DNA of 64,000 nt from Vibrio sp. ED004 (lineage in GTDB: Bacteria > Pseudomonadota > Gammaproteobacteria > Enterobacterales > Vibrionaceae): assembly GCF_023206395.1 (NCBI RefSeq), contig NZ_CP066149.1:372001-436000 (forward strand). Direction: 5' to 3'. Shown here in pieces: positions 9,403 to 19,192 of this stretch. The notes under the pieces were generated by a model that made no database searches, was not told where the DNA came from, and saw nothing but the letters and a program-made list of their open reading frames with translations. How positions within the stretch are numbered: position 1 is the stretch's first letter; each line of letters opens with the position of its first letter. The position numbers were made by a program, and so were the translations under genes.

Positions 9403-10755
9403 CTAGAGAAACGGTGACCACGCAGGCGCTCTCACGCGTCCGTTAGTTGCCGGTAATCGAGCTTTAAAACGTCCATCGATAGAAACCATCGATAGTACAT
9501 TTGTCTTGTTGTAAATAGAGCTATAGATAACCATACCTCCATTCGGTGCAATACTTGGAGATTCGTCTAACAACGTTTTTGTTAGTACCTGAACCGCACC
9601 TGTTTCCAAATCCTGCTTAGCCAAGTTAAACCCTGAGTTGCTGCGATTTACCATGATTAGGAATCGTCCATCAGGAGTGATCTGGCCACCTAAGTTTTGG
9701 CTACCTTGCCAAGTAATACGAGATGTCGAATTATTTGACAAATTTACATTATAAATCTGTGGTTTACCACCACGATCCGATGTGAAAATAAGAGACTTGC
9801 CATCTGGGTGCCAGAATGGTTCAGTATTATTCGAACGGCCGCGGGTAATTTGAGTAAGCTTACGGCTAGCAAGGTCAAGTGTGTACACCTGCAGGCTACC
9901 GGTTTTCGACAATACCAATGCCAATGTTTTACCATCTGGCGAGAATCTTGGCGCACCATTATGACGAGGGTATGACGTCACTTTCTCGCGTTCACCGGTG
10001 TAAATATTCATGATGAATATTTCAGCTTGGCCATTTTGGAAACTCACATAAGCAAGCTTTTTACCATCTGGTGACCAGGCTGGTGACATGAGAGGTTGCT
10101 TAGAACGAAGCACTAGACGCTCGTTAAAACCATCGTAGTCAGCAACACGAAGTTGATATGGGTACTTGTCTTTGTCGTTCACAACTACGTAAGAGATACG
10201 TGTTAAGAACGCGCCTTTCTCACCAGTTAGTTCTTCATATACTAAGTCAGAGATGCGGTGCGCATATTCTCTCAAGCGTTTACCTGGCACTGTTGCTTTT
10301 TTGTTGAACAACACGTGATCTTTAGAAAGTACCAATTGGCCTTCATCACTTAACGCACGGCTTTGTCCTTTGGTCAGTTGACCACGAACAATGTCGATCA
10401 ACTGGTAGTTCACCACATACTGCCCTTCGGCATTTTTAGTAATGCTACCGGTTAGTAATGAGTCAACGCCGAGGTTAGTCCAAGCATCAAAATTCACCTC
10501 ACCTTCACTGTAAGGTGTTTGAGGCATTTTGCTTGTTGCAACTGGGCTGAATTTACCACTGCGTTGTAGGTCAGAAGCGATAACTGCTGATACATCGTGT
10601 GGCAATGGCTCTGCGCCTTCCCAGCGGAAAGGTACAATAGCGATAGGTCTTGCAGAGTTAATACCATCTGTAATAACCAGCTCCAGTGCCGCATGTGCAA
10701 ACTGGCTGCTTGTCGCTATTACAAAAACAAAACTCAGTAATAGTTTTTTTAACAC
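9403..10755 (-). CDS. tolB: Tol-Pal system periplasmic protein TolB
   Basis: TolB is a periplasmic partner of Pal and TolA. It has a cleavable signal peptide ending near SQFAHA-AL, an N-terminal alpha/beta domain, then a six-bladed beta-propeller. The propeller blades show as repeats of the type [22 protein letters not shown] and [11 protein letters not shown] between about residues 230 and 430. The start codon is GTG at 10755 with GGA 7-9 bases upstream. It sits 12 bases after tolA. Length 450 against 430 in E. coli. Confidence 0.97.
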   Translation of the reverse strand: MLKKLLLSFVFVIATSSQFAHAALELVITDGINSARPIAIVPFRWEGAEPLPHDVSAVIASDLQRSGKFSPVATSKMPQTPYSEGEVNFDAWTNLGVDSLLTGSITKNAEGQYVVNYQLIDIVRGQLTKGQSRALSDEGQLVLSKDHVLFNKKATVPGKRLREYAHRISDLVYEELTGEKGAFLTRISYVVVNDKDKYPYQLRVADYDGFNERLVLRSKQPLMSPAWSPDGKKLAYVSFQNGQAEIFIMNIYTGEREKVTSYPRHNGAPRFSPDGKTLALVLSKTGSLQVYTLDLASRKLTQITRGRSNNTEPFWHPDGKSLIFTSDRGGKPQIYNVNLSNNSTSRITWQGSQNLGGQITPDGRFLIMVNRSNSGFNLAKQDLETGAVQVLTKTLLDESPSIAPNGGMVIYSSIYNKTNVLSMVSIDGRFKARLPATNGRVRAPAWSPFL

Positions 10756-10767
10756 AAGTTCGTCCTT

Positions 10768-11835
10768 TTACTCTGGTGATACAGTTAAGTTAATATCTTT
10801 TAGTGACTTCACAATGTCTGGGTCTTTAGGCAACGGGTAAGATTGCACTTGTGCCACAGCACGCTTGGTTGCTGCACATAAACGGCTATCGCCATCCAAG
10901 ATACTCAAGCTGCCCAATATCGCGTTAGATCCAGTTGGAATCAGTTTAAGGTTCACTCGACACGAGCGTCCTCGGAAGCTGTCTTCTAACAACAGGTTCT
11001 GTTGAATCAACTGGGTATAAATTGCACCGTAACGTTGCGCTTCATCACTAATAAATTGTTGTCTTGCTGAAGAGTTTTGAGTCGCTTCAGTTTCAAGCCC
11101 AGCAAAGATATCGTTCAATGCTGCTTCTTGCTGTTTACGCTCTTTTTCCGCTCTTGCTGCAGCTTCCTTTGCCTTACGGGCTTTCTCTGCTGCAGCGGCT
11201 GCTTCTTTCTCTTTGGCTATACGTTGCTTTTCAGCGAGTTCAGCGGCTTCTTTCTCTTTACGAGCTTTTTCAGCGGCCTCTTGTGCGGCTTTTTCTTTTG
11301 CCACGCGTTCTTGTTCAGCTTTCGCGATAGCAGCTTCTTTGGCTTTACGTTCATTTTCAGCTTTCACCAACGCCGCTTCTTTCAACTTGCGGTCAGCTTC
11401 TGCTTTAGCTGCTTTCTTTTGCTCTTGCTGTAAACGCGCTTCTTCAGCTTTGCGTTTCTTCTCGTTCTCGATACGTCGTTTTTCAGCCTCTCGAGCGGCT
11501 TTTGCGTCCTTCGCTTGCTGTTCTTTTAGCTTACGGATGTTTTCTTCTTCCGCTTTACGATTCTTTTCCAGTCGTTCACTTTCACGTCTGAGTTTGTCTA
11601 GACGCTCTTGCTCTTTCTTGCTCGCCGCTTCTCGTTGTTGACGAATCTGTTGAGCTTGCTGGCGGACCAACTGAGGATCAATCACCACAGCCTGAACCAT
11701 TTGTCCTGTCGGCTTAGGTTCTGACATCGTGAAATCCGCTCCCCAAATGAGCGCAACGAATAGAATGACGTGCAGCCCAAGTGAAATAAGAAGCGGTTTT
11801 CTGAAACTATTGGATTTTTTATTAGTCGCTTTCAT
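10768..11835 (-). CDS. tolA: Tol-Pal energy-transducing protein TolA
   Basis: TolA spans the periplasm and passes proton-motive-force energy from TolQR to TolB and Pal. One N-terminal helix (LISLGLHVILFVALIW, about 14-30) is followed by a long lysine/alanine/glutamate-rich helix (about 60-245). A globular C-terminal domain holds the two cysteines seen in FRGRSCRVNLKL and DSRLCAATKRA. The length (355) is shorter than the 421 of E. coli, the difference lying in the repetitive helix, whose length varies between species. The repetitive codons create long false frames on the opposite strand. Confidence 0.95.
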   Translation of the reverse strand: MKATNKKSNSFRKPLLISLGLHVILFVALIWGADFTMSEPKPTGQMVQAVVIDPQLVRQQAQQIRQQREAASKKEQERLDKLRRESERLEKNRKAEEENIRKLKEQQAKDAKAAREAEKRRIENEKKRKAEEARLQQEQKKAAKAEADRKLKEAALVKAENERKAKEAAIAKAEQERVAKEKAAQEAAEKARKEKEAAELAEKQRIAKEKEAAAAAEKARKAKEAAARAEKERKQQEAALNDIFAGLETEATQNSSARQQFISDEAQRYGAIYTQLIQQNLLLEDSFRGRSCRVNLKLIPTGSNAILGSLSILDGDSRLCAATKRAVAQVQSYPLPKDPDIVKSLKDINLTVSPE

Positions 11836-11848
11836 GAATGCTACGGAG

Positions 11849-12292
11849 CTATTCCCTTATATCCGTTAAAAGGCCAACCTTTGGCACACCTGCACGGCTT
11901 AATTCATCAAGTAATAAAACCACTTCAGCGTAAGGCGTTGCGGCATCACCGCCAACCGCCACTGGAGAATTCGGCTTCAAAGACAACTCAGCTTTCACTC
12001 GGACGATAATATCTTCCATAGATAAGCCACGTTGTACTTCTTCGTCATTCACGCTCAAACCAAGCTCACCGTCTTTGTTCACTTCAACGATAATAAAGCT
12101 CGCGTTGTCGTCACCCAAAAGATCTTGTGCAGACTTAGCCGTTGAAGCCTGAGGCAATTCAACGTCGACACCTTGAGTCACAAACGGTGAAGTCACCATA
12201 AAAATGATCAGCAAAACAAGCATAACGTCGATGTAAGGTACAACGTTAATCTCTGCTGTCATTTTGCGTTTTTTAGGTTGGTATCCAGTCAT
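11849..12292 (-). CDS. tolR: Tol-Pal proton channel subunit TolR
   Basis: TolR is the ExbD-like subunit of the TolQR motor. One helix contains the proton-carrying aspartate in VVPYIDVMLVLLIIFMVT (Asp about 23), and a periplasmic domain follows. It lies four bases after tolQ and 13 bases before tolA, so these genes are co-transcribed and probably translationally coupled. The length of 147 is normal for the family. Confidence 0.96.
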   Translation of the reverse strand: MTGYQPKKRKMTAEINVVPYIDVMLVLLIIFMVTSPFVTQGVDVELPQASTAKSAQDLLGDDNASFIIVEVNKDGELGLSVNDEEVQRGLSMEDIIVRVKAELSLKPNSPVAVGGDAATPYAEVVLLLDELSRAGVPKVGLLTDIRE

Positions 12293-12295
12293 CTA

Positions 12296-12979
12296 TTATT
12301 CCCTGCCAGCCATCGCTTGACGGTGAAGAATGCTGTGGAACTCTTCAGAGAAAGTCGCGTAGTTGTGTTCTAGCTTACCTACTCGGCTGCTGAAGCGGTT
12401 GTAAGCCATTACCGCAGGAATTGCGGCGAACAGACCCATTGCCGTTGCAATAAGTGCTTCTGCAATACCAGGAGCAACCATAGCCAGTGTCGCTTGCTTC
12501 ACTTCACCTAATGCGATAAATGAGTGCATGATGCCCCAAACCGTACCAAATAGGCCGATGTAAGGACTGATAGAACCCACTGTCGCTAAGAAAGGTAAGT
12601 TCGTTTCTAGTTCATCGACTTCACGGGCTACTGCAACGCGCATTGCACGGCCAGTACCTTCCATTATGAAGTCAGGAGACGTTGCGTTTGATTTACGAAG
12701 GCGAGCAAATTCAGTAAAGCCTGCGTAGAAAATCTCTTCGGTACCAGAAAGCTCATCTTTGCGCTTATTGCTCTCTTGATACAATTTAGCCAGATCAACA
12801 CCAGACCAGAATTTATCTTCAAACACTTCAGTTTGTTTAGAAGCTTGAGATAACACTTTACTTCTTTTTATGATCATCGCCCAAGACACAACAGACATGC
12901 CCATAAGAGTCAGCATGACCATCTTCACTAGTAAACTAGCTTCTAAAATTAGGCCTAAGATTGAGATTTCAGCAGTCAC
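12296..12979 (-). CDS. tolQ: Tol-Pal proton channel subunit TolQ
   Basis: TolQ is the ExbB/MotA-like subunit that forms the proton channel with TolR. Three transmembrane segments are visible at about 16-38, 135-160 and 172-195, with the conserved blocks [20 protein letters not shown] and [13 protein letters not shown]. The start is GTG at 12979 inside the end of ybgC, an 11-base overlap. Length 227 against 230 in E. coli. Confidence 0.97.
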   Translation of the reverse strand: MTAEISILGLILEASLLVKMVMLTLMGMSVVSWAMIIKRSKVLSQASKQTEVFEDKFWSGVDLAKLYQESNKRKDELSGTEEIFYAGFTEFARLRKSNATSPDFIMEGTGRAMRVAVAREVDELETNLPFLATVGSISPYIGLFGTVWGIMHSFIALGEVKQATLAMVAPGIAEALIATAMGLFAAIPAVMAYNRFSSRVGKLEHNYATFSEEFHSILHRQAMAGRE

Positions 12980-13388
12980 TATTCGTTAGCTCCGTAAGAA
13001 TAAATGTTGGCATTGCCTTTGGTTTCATTTTTTGATTGTCGATACATGCTACCTTAACCATTGCTTTACACAATGCTTTGCCATCAGGATTTACGATCTC
13101 TTGACAGAAGACCAAGGTAGCTCGCTTCAACTCGTAAATATTTGTAATGACTTGTAAAGAATCATCAAGGCGCGCGCCTTGAATAAAATCTATGTCCATA
13201 TGTCGGACTACAAAACCGATGTTTTGTTCTAATAATACCTGCTGAGAAACGCCAATTGAGCGCAACATCTCAGTTCGAGCGCGTTCAAAAAACTTGAGAT
13301 AGTTAGAATGGTACACCACGCCACCGGCATCGGTGTCTTCGTAATATACGGTTACTGGCCACGTAAACGGCTTAGATAATCCCTGCAA
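12969..13388 (-). CDS. ybgC: Tol-Pal associated acyl-CoA thioesterase YbgC
   Basis: YbgC is a small hot-dog-fold thioesterase acting on short-chain acyl-CoA or acyl-ACP, and it is the first gene of the tol-pal cluster. The active-site block [19 protein letters not shown], with the catalytic Asp, is at about residues 16-34. The only start that preserves the N-terminus before the conserved WPVTVYYED is TTG at 13388, with GGAA about eight bases upstream. The tol promoter must lie in the roughly 95 bases between it and the cyd terminator. Confidence 0.94.
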   Translation of the reverse strand: MQGLSKPFTWPVTVYYEDTDAGGVVYHSNYLKFFERARTEMLRSIGVSQQVLLEQNIGFVVRHMDIDFIQGARLDDSLQVITNIYELKRATLVFCQEIVNPDGKALCKAMVKVACIDNQKMKPKAMPTFILTELTNSDC

Positions 13389-13484
13389 ATTGATTCCACA
13401 ACCCTAAAACGGTAAAGAGATTACTATAACCTAACTCATTATCATTAATAGTATATGGCAGTGAATTTTTTGAGTTTGGAGACG

Positions 13485-13520
13485 AAAAAAAAGGCCATCT
13501 GTATAAGATGACCTCTTTTT
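13485..13520 (-). terminator. Terminator of the cydABX-ybgE operon
   Basis: An AGG-CATCT / AGATG-CCT stem with one internal mismatch is flanked by A and T runs. It separates the cyd operon from the tol promoter. Confidence 0.7.
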
Positions 13521-13580
13521 GACTAAAAACCCAACAGTTACCTAGGTTTACTTTGTTATAAACCTAATTCACAACCTTAT

Positions 13581-13883
13581 TTAGATAAGGCGCAGCACCG
13601 TTAGGTAGAGCAAAATTGTGAGCGAAACGTACGGGCTAAACAGCAGTTGCCACATCCAAGCTCTTGGCTTAAATCCGATACCGTAAACCATGCTTGAGCA
13701 TACTGCCCAGATAAACATTGGCCCGATGATCGCGTTAAAGCCACCGATGCTTGTCGCATACGCTTCAGGATCCCACATTACCAAACCAACATGCATGAAA
13801 CCCAATACTAGGGATAAAGCTCTTAACAGAGTCTTATCCATTGGTTGATGCAGCTTAGCAACTTGCTCTGCGAGATTACTCAC
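13581..13883 (-). CDS. ybgE: Cyd operon protein YbgE
   Basis: This small membrane protein of about 100 residues has three hydrophobic helices and is normally encoded after cydABX. Its function is not established beyond association with cytochrome bd. The GTG start at 13883 overlaps the end of cydX by eight bases, which implies translational coupling. The context, more than the sequence, fixes the call. Confidence 0.88.
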   Translation of the reverse strand: MSNLAEQVAKLHQPMDKTLLRALSLVLGFMHVGLVMWDPEAYATSIGGFNAIIGPMFIWAVCSSMVYGIGFKPRAWMWQLLFSPYVSLTILLYLTVLRLI

Positions 13884-13983
13884 TGTCTTTGTCCATCATT
13901 TCTGAATGCTCTAGCCATAGAGCATTGATGATGCCGAATGCACATGCTAGAAGTACACCCAAAATCCATGCGAAATACCACAT
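13876..13983 (-). CDS. cydX: Cytochrome bd small subunit CydX
   Basis: This is a 35-residue single-helix subunit of cytochrome bd oxidase, needed for haem stability and activity in E. coli. It starts MWYFAWILGV and contains the family's central ALWLE block; the tail is MMDKDSE. It starts at ATG 13983, 31 bases after cydB, and its stop codon lies inside the start of ybgE. It is short enough to be missed by length-limited gene finders. Confidence 0.95.
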   Translation of the reverse strand: MWYFAWILGVLLACAFGIINALWLEHSEMMDKDSE

Positions 13984-14014
13984 AAAATTTCTCCTAAGTT
14001 ATTTCACTTCTAGC

Positions 14015-15151
14015 TTAGTAAGCTGAAACGTCGTTATCTTCTATGTGTTTCTTATCTAGACGACCGAACATTTTGTAGTATGTCCAAGTTGTGTAGCCAA
14101 GAATCACAGGAACCATGACCGCCGCAACTGCAGTCATAAGACCAAGCGTTAGCTCACTCGCTGTTGAATCCCACATAGTCAAACTATGGTTAGGGTTCAG
14201 GCTTGATGGCATTACAAATGGGAACATTGCAAAACCAGCCGTTAGAATAACACCAGCGTTAGATAGGCTTGAGAACAAGAATGCGAAACCACCACGCTCA
14301 AAGCGAGATGCAATCACAGCAAGCAGTGGCATCACCACACCAAGAATCGGCGCAGCCCACATTGCTGGATACGTTTCGAAGTTTGTCATCCAAGCACCAA
14401 CTTGAAGTGATACTTCTTTGTTTAGTGGGTTTGAGTCTGCAAACGTATCGAGAGTACTCGTAATTACATAGCCTTCGATAGATTGAACCCAGAAGCCACC
14501 AATAACGAACAGAGCAATAGCAATTAGACCAGTGATCTGAGCAACGTTACGAGATCGGCTATGCAGTTCTTCTGTTGTCTTCATTTGAAGCCATGTTGCA
14601 CCTTGCATAACGAACAGCATTAGCGCCAACACACCACATAACAATGCAAATGGGTTCAACAGAGCGAAGAACGTACCATGGTACTTAGACATCATCAGTT
14701 CGTTCAGGTCAAACGGTACACCCTGTAATAGGTTACCAAACGCAACACCAAAAATGATTGGTGGAACTGTGCCACTAAAACAAAGTGCGTAGTCCCAAGT
14801 TTTGCGCCATTTTGGATCTTCAATCTTAGAACGGTAGTCTAGTGCAAGTGGGCGTAACCAAAGTGCCGCTAACGTCGCGTACATTGCGAAGTAGAAGCCA
14901 GAAAACGACGTTGCGTAAACCAGTGGCCATGCAGCAAACAATGCACCACCTGCCGTAATAAGCCAAACTTGGTTGCCATCCCAGTGAGGAGCAATCGTGT
15001 TAAGCATAATACGACGTTCTGTGTCACTCTTACCAATAACAGGAGAAAGAGCGGCAACACCCATATCGAAGCCATCAGTTACGGCGAAACCAACCAGTAG
15101 AACACCGATCAATACCCACCAGATAAGTCGTAAGCTTTCGTAATCAAACAT
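14015..15151 (-). CDS. cydB: Cytochrome bd ubiquinol oxidase subunit II
   Basis: CydB is the second core subunit of the high-affinity cytochrome bd oxidase in the inner membrane. The protein has 378 residues (379 in E. coli) and about nine helices. Family blocks near the N-terminus are DGFDMGVAALSP and HWDGNQVWLITAGGALFAAW. It starts 13 bases after cydA and is followed by cydX and ybgE, all in one operon. Confidence 0.97.
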   Translation of the reverse strand: MFDYESLRLIWWVLIGVLLVGFAVTDGFDMGVAALSPVIGKSDTERRIMLNTIAPHWDGNQVWLITAGGALFAAWPLVYATSFSGFYFAMYATLAALWLRPLALDYRSKIEDPKWRKTWDYALCFSGTVPPIIFGVAFGNLLQGVPFDLNELMMSKYHGTFFALLNPFALLCGVLALMLFVMQGATWLQMKTTEELHSRSRNVAQITGLIAIALFVIGGFWVQSIEGYVITSTLDTFADSNPLNKEVSLQVGAWMTNFETYPAMWAAPILGVVMPLLAVIASRFERGGFAFLFSSLSNAGVILTAGFAMFPFVMPSSLNPNHSLTMWDSTASELTLGLMTAVAAVMVPVILGYTTWTYYKMFGRLDKKHIEDNDVSAY

Positions 15152-15164
15152 AATATTCCCTCAC

Positions 15165-16751
15165 TTATACTTCGACTGAACGGCTAACTTTGTCTTCAAC
15201 AGAGTTATCGTTTTGTTCAAAGTGGTAACGGCCTGTCTTTAAGCTACTTGGACCTTTACGTGCGAATTTTAGCATTAGGTAAACTTCAGCAATCAAGAAC
15301 ACTGTGTACAGTGCCAGGATAGCGAATAGAGAAGTCCAAAGCTGTTCAATAGTCAGTGCTGATGCAGCAACGTTAACCGGCAGGATTTCACCAACCGCCC
15401 ATGGTTGACGACCAAACTCAGCAACGAACCAACCAGCTTCAATCGCAATCCAAGGAAGTGGGATTGAGAACAGCGCAGCTTTAAGTACCCATGGTTTCTG
15501 CTCGATCTTCTGACGACACGTTTGAACAAACGCCGCACCGAATACAAACAGCATGATGAAGCCACAAGCAACCATCAGACGGAATGACCAGAATAGAGGC
15601 CAAACTGTTGGGATTGAATCATCCGCAGCCATTTGGATTTGGTCTTCTGTTGCATCTACAACGTCGTCTGTGTAGCGCTTAAGAAGTAGACCGTAACCTA
15701 GGTCACCTTTTACTTCATCGAACGCAGCCATGTTTTCTTCAGACTTATCGCCTGCGCGTAGCTTTTCAAGTAGCTCGTACGCGTACATACCAGTACGGAT
15801 ACGGTCAACGTGGTCATCACGTAGGTCACGCAGGCCCGTTACTTCTTTATCAAGAGAACGTGTCGCGATAATGCCCATTACGTAAGGAATTTTAATTGCG
15901 TAGTCAGTATCCATTGTTTCTTGGTTTGGAATACCAAAAACAGTAAATGCTGCTGGTGCTTCTTCCGTGTGCCACTCTGCTTCTACTGCAGCTAGCTTCA
16001 CTTTTTGAACTTCACCAAGCTCATAGCCAGATTCATCACCTAGCACGATTACTGACAGGATCGCCGCCATACCGAAAGATGCTGCAATCGCAAAAGAGCG
16101 ACGAGCAAAGGCAAGGTCACGACCTTTAAGGATGTAGTATGAACTGATACCAAGGATGAACATTGCACCCGTTGTGTAACCAGACGCTACTGTGTGTACG
16201 AATTTAACCTGTGCTACTGGGTTTAGTACAACTTCAGCGAAGCTCACCATTTCCATACGCATCGTTTCAAAGTTAAATTCCGCACCTACTGGGTTTTGCA
16301 TCCAGCCGTTAGCTACCAAGATCCAAAGCGCAGAGAAGTTAGAACCAAGTGCTACTAACCAAGTTACCGCTAAGTGCTGACGCTTCGACAATCTGTCCCA
16401 ACCGAAGAAGAAAAGACCAACAAAAGTAGACTCTAGGAAGAATGCAACAAGCGCTTCGATAGCTAGCGGAGCACCAAAGATGTCGCCAACATAGTGAGAA
16501 TAGTAAGACCAGTTAGTACCAAACTGGAACTCCATGGTTAAGCCTGTCGCTACACCAAGAGCAAAGTTAATACCAAACAATTTACCCCAGAACTTAGTCA
16601 TGTCCTTGTAAATTTGCTTGCCAGTCATTACATAAACTGACTCCATGATGGCAAGTAGAAATGCCATACCTAGTGTCAGTGGAACAAATAGGAAGTGATA
16701 CATCGCTGTAAATGCAAATTGCAATCGCGACAGATCAACAACATCAATCAT
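15165..16751 (-). CDS. cydA: Cytochrome bd ubiquinol oxidase subunit I
   Basis: CydA carries the three haems of cytochrome bd, oxidises ubiquinol and reduces oxygen to water with very high affinity, so it serves microaerobic growth. I start at ATG 16751, preceded by AGGAG six bases upstream. This places the haem-ligand histidine of AMYHFLF at residue 19, as in E. coli; a longer reading frame would add ten residues. A second haem-ligand histidine lies in [13 protein letters not shown] and the methionine ligand in [11 protein letters not shown]. Length 528 against 522. It opens the cydABX-ybgE operon, and FNR-like sites lie far upstream. Confidence 0.97.
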   Translation of the reverse strand: MIDVVDLSRLQFAFTAMYHFLFVPLTLGMAFLLAIMESVYVMTGKQIYKDMTKFWGKLFGINFALGVATGLTMEFQFGTNWSYYSHYVGDIFGAPLAIEALVAFFLESTFVGLFFFGWDRLSKRQHLAVTWLVALGSNFSALWILVANGWMQNPVGAEFNFETMRMEMVSFAEVVLNPVAQVKFVHTVASGYTTGAMFILGISSYYILKGRDLAFARRSFAIAASFGMAAILSVIVLGDESGYELGEVQKVKLAAVEAEWHTEEAPAAFTVFGIPNQETMDTDYAIKIPYVMGIIATRSLDKEVTGLRDLRDDHVDRIRTGMYAYELLEKLRAGDKSEENMAAFDEVKGDLGYGLLLKRYTDDVVDATEDQIQMAADDSIPTVWPLFWSFRLMVACGFIMLFVFGAAFVQTCRQKIEQKPWVLKAALFSIPLPWIAIEAGWFVAEFGRQPWAVGEILPVNVAASALTIEQLWTSLFAILALYTVFLIAEVYLMLKFARKGPSSLKTGRYHFEQNDNSVEDKVSRSVEV

Positions 16752-16966
16752 GGTAACTCCTTTGTGTCGGCTGAATGACACTTGTGTGATTATTCACCGC
16801 AAAAATCCATGTTAAAACAATTTGTGTAATTGTTATTACAAATTGAAATTTGTAGCAAAAACGTACCGTTATAGTTAGATTATTGTTAAGCATGAGCTAA
16901 TATAGCTGGCGCTAATATTACTGGTAAAATCAGTATGTTTCAAAAGGTTTATAGGAGAACCTTGCT

Positions 16967-16980
16967 TTGATTTGTATCAA
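16967..16980. promoter_or_regulatory. FNR binding motif upstream of cydA
   Basis: TTGAT-TTGT-ATCAA matches the FNR consensus TTGAT-N4-ATCAA at all ten defined positions. Its centre is 222 bases from the cydA start codon, which implies a long 5' leader or a distal promoter. FNR control of cyd is known in enterobacteria; here it is inferred from the motif. Confidence 0.65.
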
Positions 16981-17017
16981 TTTTATTCGAGCAAATTAGA
17001 GTTATTTTTGAACAATC

Positions 17018-17031
17018 ATGATTAAAATCAC
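17018..17031. promoter_or_regulatory. Second FNR-like motif upstream of cydA
   Basis: ATGAT-TAAA-ATCAC matches the FNR consensus at eight of ten defined positions. Its centre is 51 bp from that of the perfect site, about five helical turns, so both would face the same side of the DNA. Confidence 0.35.
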
Positions 17032-17124
17032 ACCAATTTAGCCTCCGTTAATAACAGTGCATGATATCTGTGACAAAAGCTCAGCACTGCCTCAACATGC
17101 GAATTACAACTACCCATAAAGTAT

Positions 17125-17161
17125 TAACAAAAAATATGACAACTTATTTCATTTTTTGTTA
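17125..17161. repeat. Perfect 11-bp inverted repeat upstream of cydA
   Basis: Arms TAACAAAAAAT (17125-17135) and ATTTTTTGTTA (17151-17161) are separated by 15 bases. It lies beyond the ruvB terminator, so it is not obviously part of that terminator. It could be a regulator site or a second hairpin. Confidence 0.5.
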
Positions 17162-17255
17162 GCCAAATCAAACCTGCAATCAAAGTTTTCATTTTTGATG
17201 GCCATTATTCAGCCTTTTTATCGACTCGCTCAAAGAGTTGTTATTCAGTAAAAAG

Positions 17256-17290
17256 CAAAAAATCCCAGCGCTTATGCAACTGGGATCTTT
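17256..17290 (-). terminator. Terminator downstream of ruvB
   Basis: An ATCCCAG / CTGGGAT stem is preceded on the plus strand by an A-run, giving a U-tract after ruvB. Confidence 0.75.
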
Positions 17291-17303
17291 AAAAATGAAG
17301 AAT

Positions 17304-18320
17304 TTAACGATTAGACGGTTTATCTATTCCGAAGTGTAAATACGCTCTGTCAGTAGCGATTCGACCTCTTGGCGTTCTTTGTAGGTAACCTTGTTGAATC
17401 AAGTAAGGCTCTAACACGTCTTCAATAGTGTCTCTCTCTTCACCAATCGCGGCAGCCATATTGTCGATACCAACCGGGCCACCACCAAACTTCTCCATAA
17501 TCGCAAGCAGAAGCTTTCTGTCCATGTAGTCGAAACCTTTAGCATCGACATCCAACATGTTTAGTGCTTTGTCGGCAACCTCAGGGCAAATATGCCCATC
17601 CCCTTTTACTTCCGCGTAGTCACGCACACGACGCAATAGACGGTTAGCGATACGAGGTGTGCCACGAGCACGACGAGCCACTTCCAACGCCCCTGCAGAC
17701 TCCATAGATAAACCTAAGCAATCGGCACTGCGCTGAACGATGTTTTGTAGGTCTTCAACTTTGTAGTACTCAAGACGCTGAGTAATACCAAAACGGTCAC
17801 GCAGCGGAGACGTCAGAGAACCAGCACGAGTCGTCGCGCCAATCAGGGTAAAAGGTGGAAGGTCGATCTTGATTGACCGCGCCGCAGGTCCTTCACCAAT
17901 CATGATATCCAATTGGTAATCTTCCATCGCTGGATACAACACCTCTTCAACCACAGGGCTTAAACGGTGGATCTCATCGATGAACAGCACATCATTTTCA
18001 TCAAGGTTGGTCAGCAATGCCGCCAAGTCCCCTGCTTTCTCTAGTACAGGTCCTGAAGTGGTGCGAATGTTAACGTCCATTTCATTGGCAACGATATTCG
18101 CCAAGGTAGTTTTACCCAAGCCAGGCGGACCAAATATCAACAGATGATCGAGTGCCTCATTACGTAGTTGAGCTGCTTTGATGAAGATTTCCATCTGACC
18201 ACGGACGTGATCCTGACCTTGATAGTCGGCTAATGCTTTCGGTCGTATCGCGCGGTCAATAACATCTTCATCTTTAAAGACCGGATTATCAGGAGCAATG
18301 AGGCGATCAGCTTCAATCAT
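17304..18320 (-). CDS. ruvB: Holliday junction branch migration helicase RuvB
   Basis: RuvB is the hexameric AAA+ motor that drives branch migration of Holliday junctions bound by RuvA. Walker A is [14 protein letters not shown], Walker B is [10 protein letters not shown], and the sensor block [20 protein letters not shown] is present. A C-terminal winged helix binds DNA. I start at ATG 18320 ([10 protein letters not shown]), as in E. coli; an upstream ATG would add four residues. It follows ruvA by about 170 bases in the same direction. Confidence 0.97.
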   Translation of the reverse strand: MIEADRLIAPDNPVFKDEDVIDRAIRPKALADYQGQDHVRGQMEIFIKAAQLRNEALDHLLIFGPPGLGKTTLANIVANEMDVNIRTTSGPVLEKAGDLAALLTNLDENDVLFIDEIHRLSPVVEEVLYPAMEDYQLDIMIGEGPAARSIKIDLPPFTLIGATTRAGSLTSPLRDRFGITQRLEYYKVEDLQNIVQRSADCLGLSMESAGALEVARRARGTPRIANRLLRRVRDYAEVKGDGHICPEVADKALNMLDVDAKGFDYMDRKLLLAIMEKFGGGPVGIDNMAAAIGEERDTIEDVLEPYLIQQGYLQRTPRGRIATDRAYLHFGIDKPSNR

Positions 18321-18488
18321 AGAGGGTTCCAATTTAAGAGTGTTAACTCTGTTATCTTTAATTCTTGCTTAGTCGCTCACCAATACCGGAGCACATCAAT
18401 ACTAAGCATATTCTAACGAGATAGTACTCGCTAGAGATTAACGCGATGCAGTACTGAGCTTACATCGCGATTTCAGTGTCGGTTTTAC

Positions 18489-19100
18489 TTAAACCATCGA
18501 CTTCAAGGCATCACGAATCAGTTGTTCGCTCGTCATGCCTTCTTTAGCCACTTGAGAAACAACCTTAGAAGCTTGAGTCGGCTTGTAGCCTAATGCAAGT
18601 AGTGCACTTACCGCTTCTTCTTCAGCGTCATGAACGGTTGGCATAGAGTCAATCGGCGCAGCATCCGTTGCAGGCGTAAACAGATCACCTGCGCCCCAAC
18701 CTTTCAGGCGGTCTTTCATTTCAACAACAAGACGCTCAGCCGTTTTCTTACCAACACCCGGTAATTTCACAAGCGTAGAAATGTCTTCACGCTCAACACT
18801 CTGAACAAACTGACTCGCCGTCATACCTGAAAGGATGCCAAGGCCAAGCTTAGGGCCAACACCATTCGCTTTAATGACTTCGCGGAACAGCGCGCGTTCT
18901 TTAACTGTGTTGAAGCCGTAAAGCAGTTGTGCATCTTCACGAACAACAAAGTGAGTGTAGATAATTGCCTCTTCGCCAACGTTTGGTAATTCATAAAAAC
19001 AGCTCATTGGCATTTGAACTTCATAGCCAACGCCACTCACTTCAATTAATAACTCTGGTGGCTGTTTTTCTATTAATGTACCGCGTAGACGTCCGATCAC
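18489..19100 (-). CDS. ruvA: Holliday junction DNA-binding protein RuvA
   Basis: RuvA forms tetramers that hold Holliday junctions open and recruit RuvB. An N-terminal OB fold starts [12 protein letters not shown]. Helix-hairpin-helix motifs appear at [12 protein letters not shown] and [21 protein letters not shown]-terminal three-helix domain contacts RuvB. Length 203, as in E. coli. It is separated from ruvC by an inserted chemotaxis gene and that gene's terminator. Confidence 0.97.
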   Translation of the reverse strand: MIGRLRGTLIEKQPPELLIEVSGVGYEVQMPMSCFYELPNVGEEAIIYTHFVVREDAQLLYGFNTVKERALFREVIKANGVGPKLGLGILSGMTASQFVQSVEREDISTLVKLPGVGKKTAERLVVEMKDRLKGWGAGDLFTPATDAAPIDSMPTVHDAEEEAVSALLALGYKPTQASKVVSQVAKEGMTSEQLIRDALKSMV

Positions 19101-19142
19101 AATTCACTCTCTTGATGGTATATAATTTGAGGGACAGAATAT

Positions 19143-19172
19143 AAAAGAACTGGATGCTTATCCAGTTCTTTG
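19143..19172 (-). terminator. Terminator of the chemotaxis receptor gene
   Basis: A 12-bp perfect stem AAAGAACTGGAT / ATCCAGTTCTTT with a four-base loop lies directly after the receptor stop codon and before ruvA. Confidence 0.8.
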
Positions 19173-19192
19173 TGTTTATTCGGGTGATTTAT

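Larger units (their letters stand above)
16752..17255. other. Long intergenic region upstream of cydA
   Basis: About 500 bases without a credible gene lie between ruvB and cydA. The region is AT-rich. It holds a perfect FNR motif, a weaker one 51 bases further out and an 11-bp perfect inverted repeat, each listed separately. This is the likely cyd control region. Confidence 0.6.

Noticed and set aside
11213..11641. 142-codon plus-strand frame opposite tolA
   Set aside because: It is a composition shadow of the repetitive Lys/Ala/Glu codons of tolA; its protein is a low-complexity Ser/Ala/Phe string without start signals.
13438..13444. Fur box in the tol promoter region
   Set aside because: Only one half-site (TGATAAT on the minus strand) is present; the other half matches poorly.
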